A stretch of 64,000 bases of DNA from Nocardia cyriacigeorgica GUH-2 (lineage in GTDB: Bacteria; Actinomycetota; Actinomycetes; Mycobacteriales; Mycobacteriaceae). The stretch is from contig NC_016887.1 in assembly GCF_000284035.1 (NCBI RefSeq), positions 2,728,001 to 2,792,000 of the forward strand, given 5' to 3'. Shown here one piece after another: positions 35,597 to 44,295 of this stretch (the first letter of the stretch is position 1; each line of letters begins with the position of its first letter). A program made the position numbers and the translations under genes. A model generated the notes under the pieces. That model was not told the DNA's origin and ran no database searches. It was given only the letters and a program-made list of their open reading frames with translations.

Positions 35597-37150
35597 TCAC
35601 CTGGTGAACGGCACGTGCGCCGCCGGGCAGCCACTGTCGGGCAGTACCAGCTCGATCAGATAGCGCTCCTGAACGGCGCGCACGCACGGACTGGTCGGGT
35701 CGTGGCCGTAGCCGGGGATCACCATCAGGTGGGCGTTGCCGAGTTCCTGCTGCGCCCGCTGAGCGGCGGGCAGGGGAGTGGCGGGGTCGAACCGGTTGTT
35801 GATCAGCAGCGCCGGGGTCTGGGTGTGCAGCGTCCACGGTCCGGTGTAGCGCTGCGGGTACTCGGGCACCTGCCAGGAGGCGCACGCTTGCAGCGGGTAC
35901 AGCCAGTAGCCGCCGAAAGTGGGTGCGGTCCGGTCGAGTTCGCGGGTGAGTTCGGGCCAGCGGCCCGGATCGCGCGGCAGGGTGTTGTCGGCGCAAGTGA
36001 TCGCGACGAAGGACTCGAGGAAGTCGTAGCTGAACGGTGCCGCCGCCAGCACCGCGCGGGCGGCAGCCGGATCGCCGAGCGGCCCGCGTCCGAGTTCGGC
36101 CAGCAGCTGGGCCAGTGCGGACCAGCCCTGATCGGGGTCGTAGAGCAGGGCGGCATGCACCAGCATCAGATCGTGGTAGCTGAAAGGCAGGGCGTCGGTG
36201 CCCGATCCGATGACGATCGGGGCCTGCTCGAGCCGATCGAGCAACGCGGTATGCCGTTGCCGTACGTTCGCACCGGCGAAGGCGCATTCGGCGGTTCCAC
36301 TGGCCTCGCACTGCCGGAGAAATTCGGTGAGCACCTCTTCGGTGCCTGCGGCGGCATCACCGAGCGCGGTCACGCTGTCGTTGGTGTACCGCTGCGGGTC
36401 GATCATCGAACCGAGCTGCAACGCGCGCACCCGCTCGGCGAACAGCGCGCCATACACCTGGCCCAGGTAGCTGGCGTAGGAGTACCCGATGTAGTTCATC
36501 TGCGAGTCACCGACGGCGCGCCGCAGGAGATCCAGGTCGCGCGCCGCGTCGACGGTGGTCAGGTACGGCAGCATGGGACCGCTGTGCTCGGCGCACCCCG
36601 CGGCCAATGCACGAGCCGCCGCGGCCGCGGCCTTTTCCTGATCGGGATTCACCGGTGGGATCCGAAGACCGTCCCAGAACTGTTGCTGTGCAGCGTCATC
36701 AGCGAAACACCTGACCTGCCCGCTGCGCCCGATCCCGCGCTGATCGAAGGTCACCACGTCGAAGCGTTGCGCGATCTCACCCGACATCAGATCGGTATCA
36801 CGAGCCCAGTCGTACCCGGACCCACCGGGCCCGCCGACCGCGCCGAACACCGTCCCGATCCGACGTCCAGGATCGGCCGCGGGCCGGCGAATCACCGCCA
36901 GCGACAACGTCTCCCCATCCGGCCGTGCGTAGTCCAGCGGAACCTGCGCCCGCGCACACTCATACCGCTCGAGCCCCGGCTCCCCACACGGCACCCACTC
37001 CAGCCGGGGAGTAGGCGCAGCATCCGCCTCCGCGACCAGCCGCTCACGCTGCGCAGCCCCATCATCCGGGCGATCCTGCTGCCCCGAACTCACGCACCCG
37101 GCCACCACCAAAGCTGTAACCACCGCAAGAACCGTTCGAGTCCACCGCAC
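35597..37150 (-). CDS. Secreted alpha/beta hydrolase lipoprotein, TAP/SlpD-type peptidase
   Basis: The 517-residue protein has a lipoprotein signal peptide (TVLAVVTALVVAGC, lipobox Cys about residue 19). The alpha/beta hydrolase domain has GAVGGPGGSGYDWAR (oxyanion region), the nucleophile elbow GYSYASYLG and a C-terminal TAP-like domain with YPQRYTGPW, LLINNRFDPATP and the His in IPGYGHDPTSPCV. Family members are tripeptidyl aminopeptidases or related serine esterases on the cell surface. The short CPAAHVPFTR tail is unremarkable. It is single and convergent with 34872. Confidence 0.85.
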   Translation of the reverse strand: MRWTRTVLAVVTALVVAGCVSSGQQDRPDDGAAQRERLVAEADAAPTPRLEWVPCGEPGLERYECARAQVPLDYARPDGETLSLAVIRRPAADPGRRIGTVFGAVGGPGGSGYDWARDTDLMSGEIAQRFDVVTFDQRGIGRSGQVRCFADDAAQQQFWDGLRIPPVNPDQEKAAAAAARALAAGCAEHSGPMLPYLTTVDAARDLDLLRRAVGDSQMNYIGYSYASYLGQVYGALFAERVRALQLGSMIDPQRYTNDSVTALGDAAAGTEEVLTEFLRQCEASGTAECAFAGANVRQRHTALLDRLEQAPIVIGSGTDALPFSYHDLMLVHAALLYDPDQGWSALAQLLAELGRGPLGDPAAARAVLAAAPFSYDFLESFVAITCADNTLPRDPGRWPELTRELDRTAPTFGGYWLYPLQACASWQVPEYPQRYTGPWTLHTQTPALLINNRFDPATPLPAAQRAQQELGNAHLMVIPGYGHDPTSPCVRAVQERYLIELVLPDSGCPAAHVPFTR

Positions 37151-37282
37151 GCCCCGATGATCCGCCGCCCCACCCGGCCGAGCATCCTCCTTTGGATCGA
37201 CATCGACCCCTGATTCAGGCCGATATCCACCCGGATCGCTGGAGTTGATCGACCGTACAGCACGCCAGCATGCATCGACTGC

Positions 37283-37641
37283 ACGAGCACGACCGGCGCG
37301 GCAACTACGTGGTTCAAGTCCAGCTTCGCCAAGGAGGCGGCCAACTGCGTGGAGGTCCGTTTCGCGGTGAGTCGGTGCTCATGCGGGACAGCAAGTACCT
37401 GCGTGCGCCAGCGGTCGATCCGGCTCGGCAGCCTGTGATCGAGATGCCGGCCGCGCGGTGGGGGGAGTTTCTCGACAGCGTTGTCGATGGCGAGTCCTCG
37501 GCGGGGACAGGGTTGCCGGTGGTGGCTCGGGGTGTCGATGGGGTGGTGGTGTCCTTCGGTGGGGTGTCGCTGCGGTTTACATGGGCCGAGTGGGAAGCGT
37601 TCGTCTCGGGCATCGCGGTGGGGGAATTCGCTGCGGCATAA
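37283..37641 (+). pseudogene. DUF397 protein gene disrupted by a -1 frameshift
   Basis: The DUF397 N-terminal signature TWFKSSFAKEAANCVEVRF is read in one frame from 37307. The rest (GESVLMRDSKYLRAPAVDPARQPVIEMP, then a second DUF397-like repeat ending FTWAEWEAFVSGIAVGEF) is read in another. The switch falls near 37364-37368 (CGCGGTGAG); a single extra G there would restore VRFAGESVLMRDSKYL. No in-frame start codon with a good ribosome site is seen for the first part, so the gene is probably damaged. DUF397 genes usually pair with XRE regulators; none is adjacent. Confidence 0.6.
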
Positions 37642-37755
37642 CCGCGAGAAGGTTGCTCGACGCGTCCCGGCGGGCAGGGGACGGCTGGCAACTCGAGGCC
37701 ATGGGGTCGATCGCTGCAGATCACGCGTAACGCTACGAAAAGATCTGCCGCATAG

Positions 37756-37761
37756 CATAAT
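37756..37761 (+). promoter_or_regulatory. Candidate -10 hexamer for the ABC operon
   Basis: CATAAT, in the only AT-rich patch of the 160-nt gap before the binding-protein gene. The -35 is not clear. Confidence 0.35.
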
Positions 37762-37803
37762 AGGTCCCCATTCGGAGGAGACCACACCTGGATCTGGGGG
37801 ACG

Positions 37804-39075
37804 ATGCTGGCCCGTCGGACGTTTCTGCATGCGGCGCTGGCCGCCTCGCTGGCCGGGTGCGGTGATGGTGTGCTGGGGACGCCGGGGGCGGTGCGGATCG
37901 CGGTGTCGTGGAGCGGGTCGGAGCTCGCGGCGTTCCGGCGGGTGCTGGAGGCGCTGGGGTTGGCAGGGTCGGTGGATGTGATTCCGCTCGGTGACGAGAT
38001 CGGTACCGCGTTGACCGGGGGACGTTCGGCGCCGGAACTGGTGATGTTGCCGCTGGCGGGGCGTGTGCGGGAGCTGGCGGCGCAGGGGGCGCTGCAGGAG
38101 GTACCCGAATCGCTGTGGGCCGATGAAGCGCAGGAGCCGCGCTATCCGCCGGTCTGGCGCGGGCTGCTCTATCACGACGGACGCCCTTACGGTGTGCCGT
38201 TCAAGACGGCGGACAAGTCGCTGGTCTGGTTCGACCGGGATTCGGCGCGGAAATACGAGATCGGCGATCCGTCCCGGTGGACATTGGAGGACTGGCTGAC
38301 CCGCATCGAGTTCCTCGCCGGCAAGGACATCCACCTGCTCGCGCTCGCCGCCGGCGACGGCTGGGCGCTGACCGACCTGTTCGAAAACCTGCTCTACGCC
38401 GAATCTCCGGACACCTACACCGAACTCGCCGCCGCGGGCCCGGACGCGGTCTGGGAACGCGACGCCGTGCGCGCCGCCCTGCACCGGCTGGGCACCTGGT
38501 CGGTCCACGATGCGGCCTATCCCGGCGGCATCGGCACAGCGTTGACCATGCAGTTCTCGGATGCGGTGCGGGAGGTGTTCGAACGGCGCCGGGCCGTGAT
38601 GGTGGTCGCACCGGATTTCGCCGAGCCGGTCGTGCGCAAAGCCGTCGTGGCCTCGGGCCGCAATCCTTATGACGTCGTGGGGGTCACGGGATTTCCGGCA
38701 GTGGAAGCCGATGGGCCCGAGCCCCGGATCTTCGGCGGCGATGCGCTGGTGCTGAACCGGGCCGCCGACGAGCGGGCAAAGCAGGTGCTCGTCGCGCTGG
38801 CCGCGCCCTCGGCACCGCTGCAGTGGATCAACTCCTTCCACGGCTTCCTCGCCCCGAATCTGGCCACCGACGCCGCCTATTCGCCGTTCTTGCGGATGTC
38901 GGCCCAGCGCCTGCGCGAGGCGGTGGTCTTCGAGCTGCCCGACCGGTTCGGCCCGGCCGGTGGGCGGCACGAATTGTGGCGGGTGCTGACCGAGTACCTG
39001 ATCGCCGTCGACGCCGACCGCGCCCACGTCGTCCGCGCGGTCAATCAGGCCGTTCTCGCGCTGGCCGGACGGTGA
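37804..39075 (+). CDS. ABC sugar-type solute-binding lipoprotein
   Basis: The 423-residue extracellular binding protein (MalE/UgpB-like class 1) has a lipoprotein signal with lipobox LAGC (Cys at about 20). The N-terminal lobe reads RIAVSWSGSELAAFRRVLEALGL, then GRPYGVPFKTADKSLVWFDRDSARKYEIGDPSRWTLEDWLTRIEFLAG, the typical hinge pattern. The gene is first of an operon with the fused permease (adjacent start) and the TPR-like protein. Substrate is not visible; carbohydrates are likely for the family. Confidence 0.8.
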   Translation: MLARRTFLHAALAASLAGCGDGVLGTPGAVRIAVSWSGSELAAFRRVLEALGLAGSVDVIPLGDEIGTALTGGRSAPELVMLPLAGRVRELAAQGALQEVPESLWADEAQEPRYPPVWRGLLYHDGRPYGVPFKTADKSLVWFDRDSARKYEIGDPSRWTLEDWLTRIEFLAGKDIHLLALAAGDGWALTDLFENLLYAESPDTYTELAAAGPDAVWERDAVRAALHRLGTWSVHDAAYPGGIGTALTMQFSDAVREVFERRRAVMVVAPDFAEPVVRKAVVASGRNPYDVVGVTGFPAVEADGPEPRIFGGDALVLNRAADERAKQVLVALAAPSAPLQWINSFHGFLAPNLATDAAYSPFLRMSAQRLREAVVFELPDRFGPAGGRHELWRVLTEYLIAVDADRAHVVRAVNQAVLALAGR

Positions 39076-40890
39076 GTGCACGGCATGACCACGAACCCCG
39101 GTTTCTCCAGCAACGGTGTGCGATTCGAGCTCGCGACGCGACGAATGCGTGGCGCGCTGATCGGCGGCAGGCACCCCTGGCGCGGATGGGAACGCACCCA
39201 GCTCGTGCCCGCGGCGCTGCTGCTGGCCGTATTACTCGTCGCCTCGGCGTGGACGGTGGCGACGGCCGGGGCCCGGGTGGGCGTGCCGCTGGCGGTGCTC
39301 GCGTGCGGGGTCGTCGCGGTCTTCGTGCTGCGGAAGGCGGTGCGTCCGCAGCCGCGAGCGCTCATGTGGACGGTCTATGCCGTGGTGCTGGCGCCCGGTC
39401 CGTTGCTGTTCTGCCGCCTCGCCGGCGCCGACGAGCTCGGGGTGTACGCGCGCACCTTGTTGTTCGTGGCCGCCGGTCTGGTGTTGATGGCGTTGGCGCT
39501 GGCCGCGGCCTGGTTCGGGCGCGGGGTGCGCTGGGTGTGGTTGCCGCTGGTGGTGCCGTTTGGGATCGCCGCGTTCGTCTCGGGTCTGGCGTTCCGGGTG
39601 ATGTTCGACCAGGCGGTGCCCGTGGGCGACGTCGACACGTTCCGCACCGGATATCGGTGGATGCCGCTGTTCGCCTTCTGGTGGACCTGGTTCGGTTTCC
39701 TCGCCGGCATCTTCTCGGCGGCGCTGCGCGCGATCGAATCCGACTCCGTGCGCTGGGGTTACCTCACCGGACCCACCACCTCCTTCCGGCCCGCGGTGCT
39801 GATGTGGCGTCTGCTGCGGCTGATGCAGCCGGTGCTGCTGGTCACCGGCATTGCCGTGGTGGTCGCCGCGGCACGGGTTTTCGACGTGATCCTCATCGGC
39901 GTACCGGCCTCCTATCAGTACCAGCGCGACAGTGCGACCGTGCGCTGGTGGCGACTGGTGACAGGGGAGAGCAGCACCGCCGAGGCAGCGATGTATTCGG
40001 TGCCGTTGGCCGTCCTGGTGGGAATGTGCGCGTTCGCGCTGTGGAAAGCGGGCGGCGCCAGGGAGATTCGGCTACCGCTACGCCCGAATCCGCACGAACC
40101 ATACGGTGTGCCGCGCACCCAGTGGCCCACCACCGTCTTCGCGGTGCTGGTGGCGGTGGTGTTCGCGACGCCGTTGCTCGTCTTGCTGTGGGTGTCGACG
40201 CGCCGGCCGGGTGGCCGCGGCTGGCCCGCGCTCGGCCGGGTCTGGGAGGCGGGCCTGCCGTCGACGCTCGGCCTGACGACCCTGGTAGCAACCGTCGCCA
40301 CCGTGCTCGCGGTCTCGGCGGCGCTGCCGGTGGCACGCTGGCTGTCGACCACCGCCTCGGGCACCTGGCGATTCCGCATCGCCATCACCGGGCTGGTGGT
40401 GCTGGCCGTGCTGCCCGCCCAGATGTACCTAGGGCCGATCGACCAGGTGAGTGGGGCGCTGGGGTTCTCGGGCACGCAGTATCCGTTGATGCTGGTGCAC
40501 GCGGCGGCCGGCATTCCGGTCACCGTGCTGATCCTGCGCGGCGCGCTGCGGGCGGCGGCGGAGAATCCGCGCACCGCGTCGATCCATGGCCTGGCCCGGC
40601 CGGGTGCAGTGGCGCGACGACTGTGGGCCGGGGTCGGCGGCGCGGTGGTCGCGGCCGCGGTGCTGGAGTTCGTGCAGGTGTGGAACGACTTCTTCGTCAG
40701 CCTGATGATCAGCGGCGCGGGGGTGAGCCCGTGGTCGCTGCTGCTGTGGGGCGAGGCCCGCCACTTCGAGGAGAACCTGCCGCAACTGGCCGCCGGTGCA
40801 CTGGTTTTCGCGATCGTTCCGGTCACGCTGCTACTGGCGACCTGGCGACGGTTCCTGGTGCCTGCGCTCACCGGAGGAGTGCTGCGGTGA
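39076..40890 (+). CDS. Fused double ABC permease (MalF-MalG-like)
   Basis: The 604-residue membrane protein contains two permease domains in one chain. The N-terminal half has WWTWFGFLAGIFSAALRAIESDSVRWGYLTGP, with an EAA-like loop and a following LMWRLLRLMQPVLL. The C-terminal half has PSTLGLTTLVATVATVLAVSAALPVARWL, then GIPVTVLILRGALRAAAENPRTASIHGL (EAA-like loop) and VWNDFFVSLMI, typical of MalG-type permeases. The usual arrangement is two separate genes, so this is a fusion. The start is GTG 39076 right after the upstream stop; ATG 39085 is an alternative. No ATPase gene is present nearby. Confidence 0.8.
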   Translation: MHGMTTNPGFSSNGVRFELATRRMRGALIGGRHPWRGWERTQLVPAALLLAVLLVASAWTVATAGARVGVPLAVLACGVVAVFVLRKAVRPQPRALMWTVYAVVLAPGPLLFCRLAGADELGVYARTLLFVAAGLVLMALALAAAWFGRGVRWVWLPLVVPFGIAAFVSGLAFRVMFDQAVPVGDVDTFRTGYRWMPLFAFWWTWFGFLAGIFSAALRAIESDSVRWGYLTGPTTSFRPAVLMWRLLRLMQPVLLVTGIAVVVAAARVFDVILIGVPASYQYQRDSATVRWWRLVTGESSTAEAAMYSVPLAVLVGMCAFALWKAGGAREIRLPLRPNPHEPYGVPRTQWPTTVFAVLVAVVFATPLLVLLWVSTRRPGGRGWPALGRVWEAGLPSTLGLTTLVATVATVLAVSAALPVARWLSTTASGTWRFRIAITGLVVLAVLPAQMYLGPIDQVSGALGFSGTQYPLMLVHAAAGIPVTVLILRGALRAAAENPRTASIHGLARPGAVARRLWAGVGGAVVAAAVLEFVQVWNDFFVSLMISGAGVSPWSLLLWGEARHFEENLPQLAAGALVFAIVPVTLLLATWRRFLVPALTGGVLR

Positions 40891-42533
40891 CCGAGCAGAC
40901 GCGGCGGCCGCGGTCCCCGGTGGTGCGTGCGGTGCCGTCGACCGGGATCCGGCTCCGGTTCGGCGGCGGGGCGCTGGCCGGCGCGATCCTGCTCGGTCTG
41001 GTGATCAATATCGTGTCGAGCCTGTTCCTCGAACGCGGTATCGGCCTGCTGATCTCGGTGGGGCTACTGGTGATCGGCGTGATCGTCGTCGTGGTGCTGG
41101 TGGTCCGGTGGTTGTCGGCCGAACAGCGCAGACTGCGCGAAAGCCCTTATACGGCACGTGAACTCGAACTACTCGCTCAGTTCGACGATGCCGAGACCCC
41201 GATCGGCGTGCACACGTGTGCCCCGCGCCCGGGCGCGGTGCGCGCCGGCTCCGGTGTCGAAGCGAGAGTGCTGGGTGCGCTGCCCGTGCACGAATACACC
41301 GCCGCTGCCTTGCTCGAGGTGCTGACGGCGATACTGGACGCCCCCACCCGCATCCCCGCGGCCGAGGACCCCGCGTACCCGACCGCGCCGCTGCTGCTCG
41401 CCGAACTAGAACGCCAGGGCTGCGTCGAGGTCGCCGGAGTGCAGCAGTACCGCGTCGTCACGATGCCACCGGCGCGCGCGATGGCCGGGATACAGACCCA
41501 AGTCCAGTGGCAAGCCGCGATCACCGCACTGGCACGTCACCACGCCGACCAGGCCGAACGCTGGGCGACCGGTCTCGGCACGCTCCGCTTCGCCGCCGCC
41601 GCGCGAGGCTGGTTCGAGGCGGAAGAATCGTTCCTGCGCCGGCTCGTCCTCGGCTGCGCGGCACACGGAGCTCGACTACCGCGCAGCGCGACACCCGGCC
41701 TGATCCGGATCACCGACGCTCTCGATGTGTGGCACGCGCGCACCGGTGGATACGACGTGGAACTGGCCGAGGCGGTGGCCGAGCTGCCCGGGCTCGACAC
41801 CTTCGGCGCACACGCCGCCCAGGTGACGCTGCGCGCCGGCCGGACCGACCGCACACCCCGCAACGGCGAAGGCGGCCGCTATGCCGATCTGGCGGCCCGC
41901 CGCGAACACGCGACGGCCCTCGCCGAGCTGCCCGATCCGGCAGCGGCAGACCCGGAGCAACTGGAGCTGGGCCGCAAGCGGCTCGAACGAGTCTGGTGGC
42001 TGCTGCCGCGCGAGGACATCCCCGGCGAGGTGTGCGCGCTGGTCAACCTCGGTGTGGTCCTGCTGTGTCAGGGCCGCCTCGACGACGCACAGGATCGCCT
42101 CGAACTGGCCGAGGCGCTGACCAGCCAGGGCCGCGACCCGGGCGGCCGCGCGCACATGCACGAGATCCTCGGTCATGTGTGGTGGGCGCGCGGCGAGGGG
42201 ATCCGGGCGCTGCGCTGCTGGCGCATCTCGCTCACCGCGAACCTCGCGCTCTGCGACGAACACGCGGTGGCCCGCTGCCTCCAGCACCTGGCCGCCGCTG
42301 TGATCGTCGACCCGCGCTGCGCCGACGATGTGCTCGGCCCCGACCCGCAACGCCTACCGCGCGTCGCGGTCAAGGAAGCGACCGGCTGGCTCGCCCACGC
42401 GCTCCGGCTCAACCCGCGCGCGCTGACCGCCGCCGACTACCGTGACCTCGCGATCCGGCAGTACGGCATCGCACCGCGCAGCAGCATCGGCCACTGGCCG
42501 CTGGCGCTCGAAGAGAGCGTGCCGGGCGATTGA
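40887..42533 (+). CDS. Membrane-anchored TPR-like protein in the ABC operon
   Basis: The 548-residue protein has two N-terminal membrane segments (ALAGAILLGLVINIVSSLFL, GLLISVGLLVIGVIVVVVLVV). A long cytoplasmic region has helical repeats similar to TPRs (GEVCALVNLGVVLLCQGRLDDAQDRLELAEAL, GRAHMHEILGHVWWARGEGIRALRCWRISL). GTG 40887 overlaps the permease stop (GTGA) and has GGAGGA 9 nt upstream. Close coupling implies a partner of the transporter, possibly in place of a conventional coupling protein. The family is not recognised. Confidence 0.75.
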   Translation: MTEQTRRPRSPVVRAVPSTGIRLRFGGGALAGAILLGLVINIVSSLFLERGIGLLISVGLLVIGVIVVVVLVVRWLSAEQRRLRESPYTARELELLAQFDDAETPIGVHTCAPRPGAVRAGSGVEARVLGALPVHEYTAAALLEVLTAILDAPTRIPAAEDPAYPTAPLLLAELERQGCVEVAGVQQYRVVTMPPARAMAGIQTQVQWQAAITALARHHADQAERWATGLGTLRFAAAARGWFEAEESFLRRLVLGCAAHGARLPRSATPGLIRITDALDVWHARTGGYDVELAEAVAELPGLDTFGAHAAQVTLRAGRTDRTPRNGEGGRYADLAARREHATALAELPDPAAADPEQLELGRKRLERVWWLLPREDIPGEVCALVNLGVVLLCQGRLDDAQDRLELAEALTSQGRDPGGRAHMHEILGHVWWARGEGIRALRCWRISLTANLALCDEHAVARCLQHLAAAVIVDPRCADDVLGPDPQRLPRVAVKEATGWLAHALRLNPRALTAADYRDLAIRQYGIAPRSSIGHWPLALEESVPGD

Positions 42534-42683
42534 TCAGTCCGGCGGTTCCTGGGCGCCGTCGGTCTCGGCCAGCTCCGGAGCCACTTCGCGGGTCGCCATC
42601 CCGCCGTCGCGACCCTGATCGGTGGGGCCGGGACGTCCGCCCTCGGGCTCGTCGGTGTCGTCGGTGTCGTTCTGTCGCGGCAT
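42534..42683 (-). CDS. Small acidic hydrophilic protein, 49 aa
   Basis: MPRQNDTDDTDEPEGGRPG begins a 49-residue protein rich in Asp, Glu, Gly and Pro, with no hydrophobic segment and probably unstructured. GAGGAGG lies about 6 nt before the ATG, giving it the best start signal in the area. Its stop abuts the stop of the convergent gene with no spacing. A GGGTAC motif about 40 nt upstream on the minus strand resembles a SigB/SigF-type -10, but no matching -35 is clear. Confidence 0.5.
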   Translation of the reverse strand: MPRQNDTDDTDEPEGGRPGPTDQGRDGGMATREVAPELAETDGAQEPPD

Positions 42684-42814
42684 GAGTCCTCCTCGGTGTT
42701 TCCCACGCAGTACCCGCTCCCGACGAGTTCGATCACGCCGGTGCGAGGAACTTTCGCGGTGAACACGGGGCTGCGCTGCCGGGACGAAGACGCAGGGTTG
42801 CGCAGCCGGCCGGA

Positions 42815-44038
42815 TCAGGCAGCCTGGTGGATCTGGTGCGCCGAATCCCCGACGACGGCGGTATCGGCCCCGGTCAGCGTGCGGATGAACGCGATCTGCG
42901 CGGCCCGCCCACGCGCCGCCGAGCGTTCGAACTGGCCAGGAATCACCCGCGCCCACGCCGAGCGGGCGAGGTTGATCGGCGCGCGCAGCATCGGGTACCA
43001 CGGCGGCGTATAGGCGGGCAGGCCGAGTTTCTTCATCGCGTCGGGGCCGAGCAGCATGGTGGCGATCGACAGGTGCTGCGATCGGGCGATGCGGCGGCGC
43101 GGTCCGGCGAGATGGTCGTAATGCCAGCTCAGCGGTTCATCGCGCATCGGCAGCGCCAACTGGGGTGAGGTCTTGTCGGGGTTCGTGATGGCCGTCATGG
43201 TGTGGTACAGGATGCGCACGCTGTCGCGGAAATCCTTGGGCAGGAAGCGTTCTTGCACGCCCATCACCCAGCCGACGTAGCGGGTGAAGTGCGCGACGGC
43301 GTCGGCGTCGCGGGGCGTCACCAGCGCGCCCATACCGATCGCGCCGATCATGGGCGCGATGAGCGCGCCGATCAGGGTGGCGGCCATATCGGTCTGGTTG
43401 ATCGGCAGACCCCACTCCTCGCCACGCCAGTCCGGCTGGGCCGCGATATGGCGGCGGACCATCGAATGGATCATCCGCACATGCACCGTCGACCGGTAGC
43501 CGAGACCGAGCCGGCGCATTCCGTCGGTCGAGGTGACGTCCATCGCCCACTGCGTCGTCTCGGCGAACCGCTTGGCCGGCCCCTTCTCCAAAGCCCCGGT
43601 GCGCAACAGGGTCTTGTTGAACCCGGAGGCCAGGTACCCGCCGAGGAACGACATATCCCGGGCGACGTAGAGCCCGTCACGTCCGCCGAGGCCGAAGACG
43701 AGCTCGGCATGGCGAATCTTGTTCCAATCGACCCAATCCGGAACCGCCTCGACGTAGTCGAAGAACCCCCGCAGCGGCTCGGGGGCTTCGGGCACCGCGG
43801 CGATCCCCTCGCGCAGGGCGCGCTCGAACAGCGGGCGGGTGTTCGCCATTCCTTCGCGGTACATCCAGGCGACCAGCTCGTCCATCGGCTCATCACCGAT
43901 TGTCAGGGCCGCGCCCCATTCGGCGAACTGCGCCGAGGTGGGCTTGTGCAGGCCGAGCGCACGCGCGAACGGTGCCAGCCCGAGCCCCGGGACGGTCTGT
44001 GGTGCGTCCGGGTGGCGGCCGGGGATCGTCGAAGCCAT
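42815..44038 (-). CDS. MpaB/DUF2236-family oxygenase (latex-clearing-protein-like)
   Basis: The 407-residue DUF2236 protein is related to rubber oxygenase Lcp and MpaB. Typical features are GLHKPTSAQFAEWGAALTIGDEPMDELVAWMYREGMANTRPLFERALREG, RDGLYVARDMSFLGGYLASGFNKTLLRTGAL, and HVRMIHSMVRRHI with candidate haem- or substrate-binding His residues. ATG 44038 is used: AAAGGAG lies 7 nt upstream. It is preceded by a tandem 18-bp operator and is divergent from the membrane protein at 44296. The reaction is unknown. Confidence 0.8.
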   Translation of the reverse strand: MASTIPGRHPDAPQTVPGLGLAPFARALGLHKPTSAQFAEWGAALTIGDEPMDELVAWMYREGMANTRPLFERALREGIAAVPEAPEPLRGFFDYVEAVPDWVDWNKIRHAELVFGLGGRDGLYVARDMSFLGGYLASGFNKTLLRTGALEKGPAKRFAETTQWAMDVTSTDGMRRLGLGYRSTVHVRMIHSMVRRHIAAQPDWRGEEWGLPINQTDMAATLIGALIAPMIGAIGMGALVTPRDADAVAHFTRYVGWVMGVQERFLPKDFRDSVRILYHTMTAITNPDKTSPQLALPMRDEPLSWHYDHLAGPRRRIARSQHLSIATMLLGPDAMKKLGLPAYTPPWYPMLRAPINLARSAWARVIPGQFERSAARGRAAQIAFIRTLTGADTAVVGDSAHQIHQAA

Positions 44039-44111
44039 GGTCACTCTCCTTTGAGTTGGCGCGCACAGCGGGCACCGGGATGGATCGACCGGTGCTCTCG
44101 TTCGCAGCTTC

Positions 44112-44159
44112 TGGCAAGAGTCTCTACCAGAAATGACGGTTTGGCAAGACTCTCTGCCA
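44112..44159. promoter_or_regulatory. Tandem 18-bp palindromic operator
   Basis: Two near-identical palindromes TGGCAAGAGTCTCTACCA (44112-44129) and TGGCAAGACTCTCTGCCA (44142-44159) are spaced 30 bp centre to centre, about three helical turns, 74 nt before the oxygenase ATG. This suits a TetR-like dimer binding twice on one face. No TetR gene lies adjacent. Confidence 0.7.
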
Positions 44160-44184
44160 GAGCTGGTTCGGCGGGCATCGGCAG

Positions 44185-44203
44185 TTCACCCGCAGGGGGT
44201 GAT
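44185..44203 (+). promoter_or_regulatory. Palindromic 19-bp box 9 with -10
   Basis: TTCACCCGCAGGGGGTGAT, both half-sites intact. TAGCGT at 44225-44230 follows 21 nt later as a -10. It lies 92 nt before the membrane gene at 44296, 24 kb from the other eight boxes. Confidence 0.7.
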
Positions 44204-44295
44204 TCGCCGGCTGCGGACGGCCCCTAGCGTCGGTTCCGCGCGTGGTGGGTCCGCCCGCTCGCCCAGTGATGGTCCGGCAGTCGAAAGGGGTGCCG

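Noticed and set aside
38823-40886. An upstream extension of the TPR-like gene frame through the permease gene.
   Set aside because: The extension is the off-frame reading of the permease; GTG 40887 has GGAGGA upstream and a GTGA overlap.
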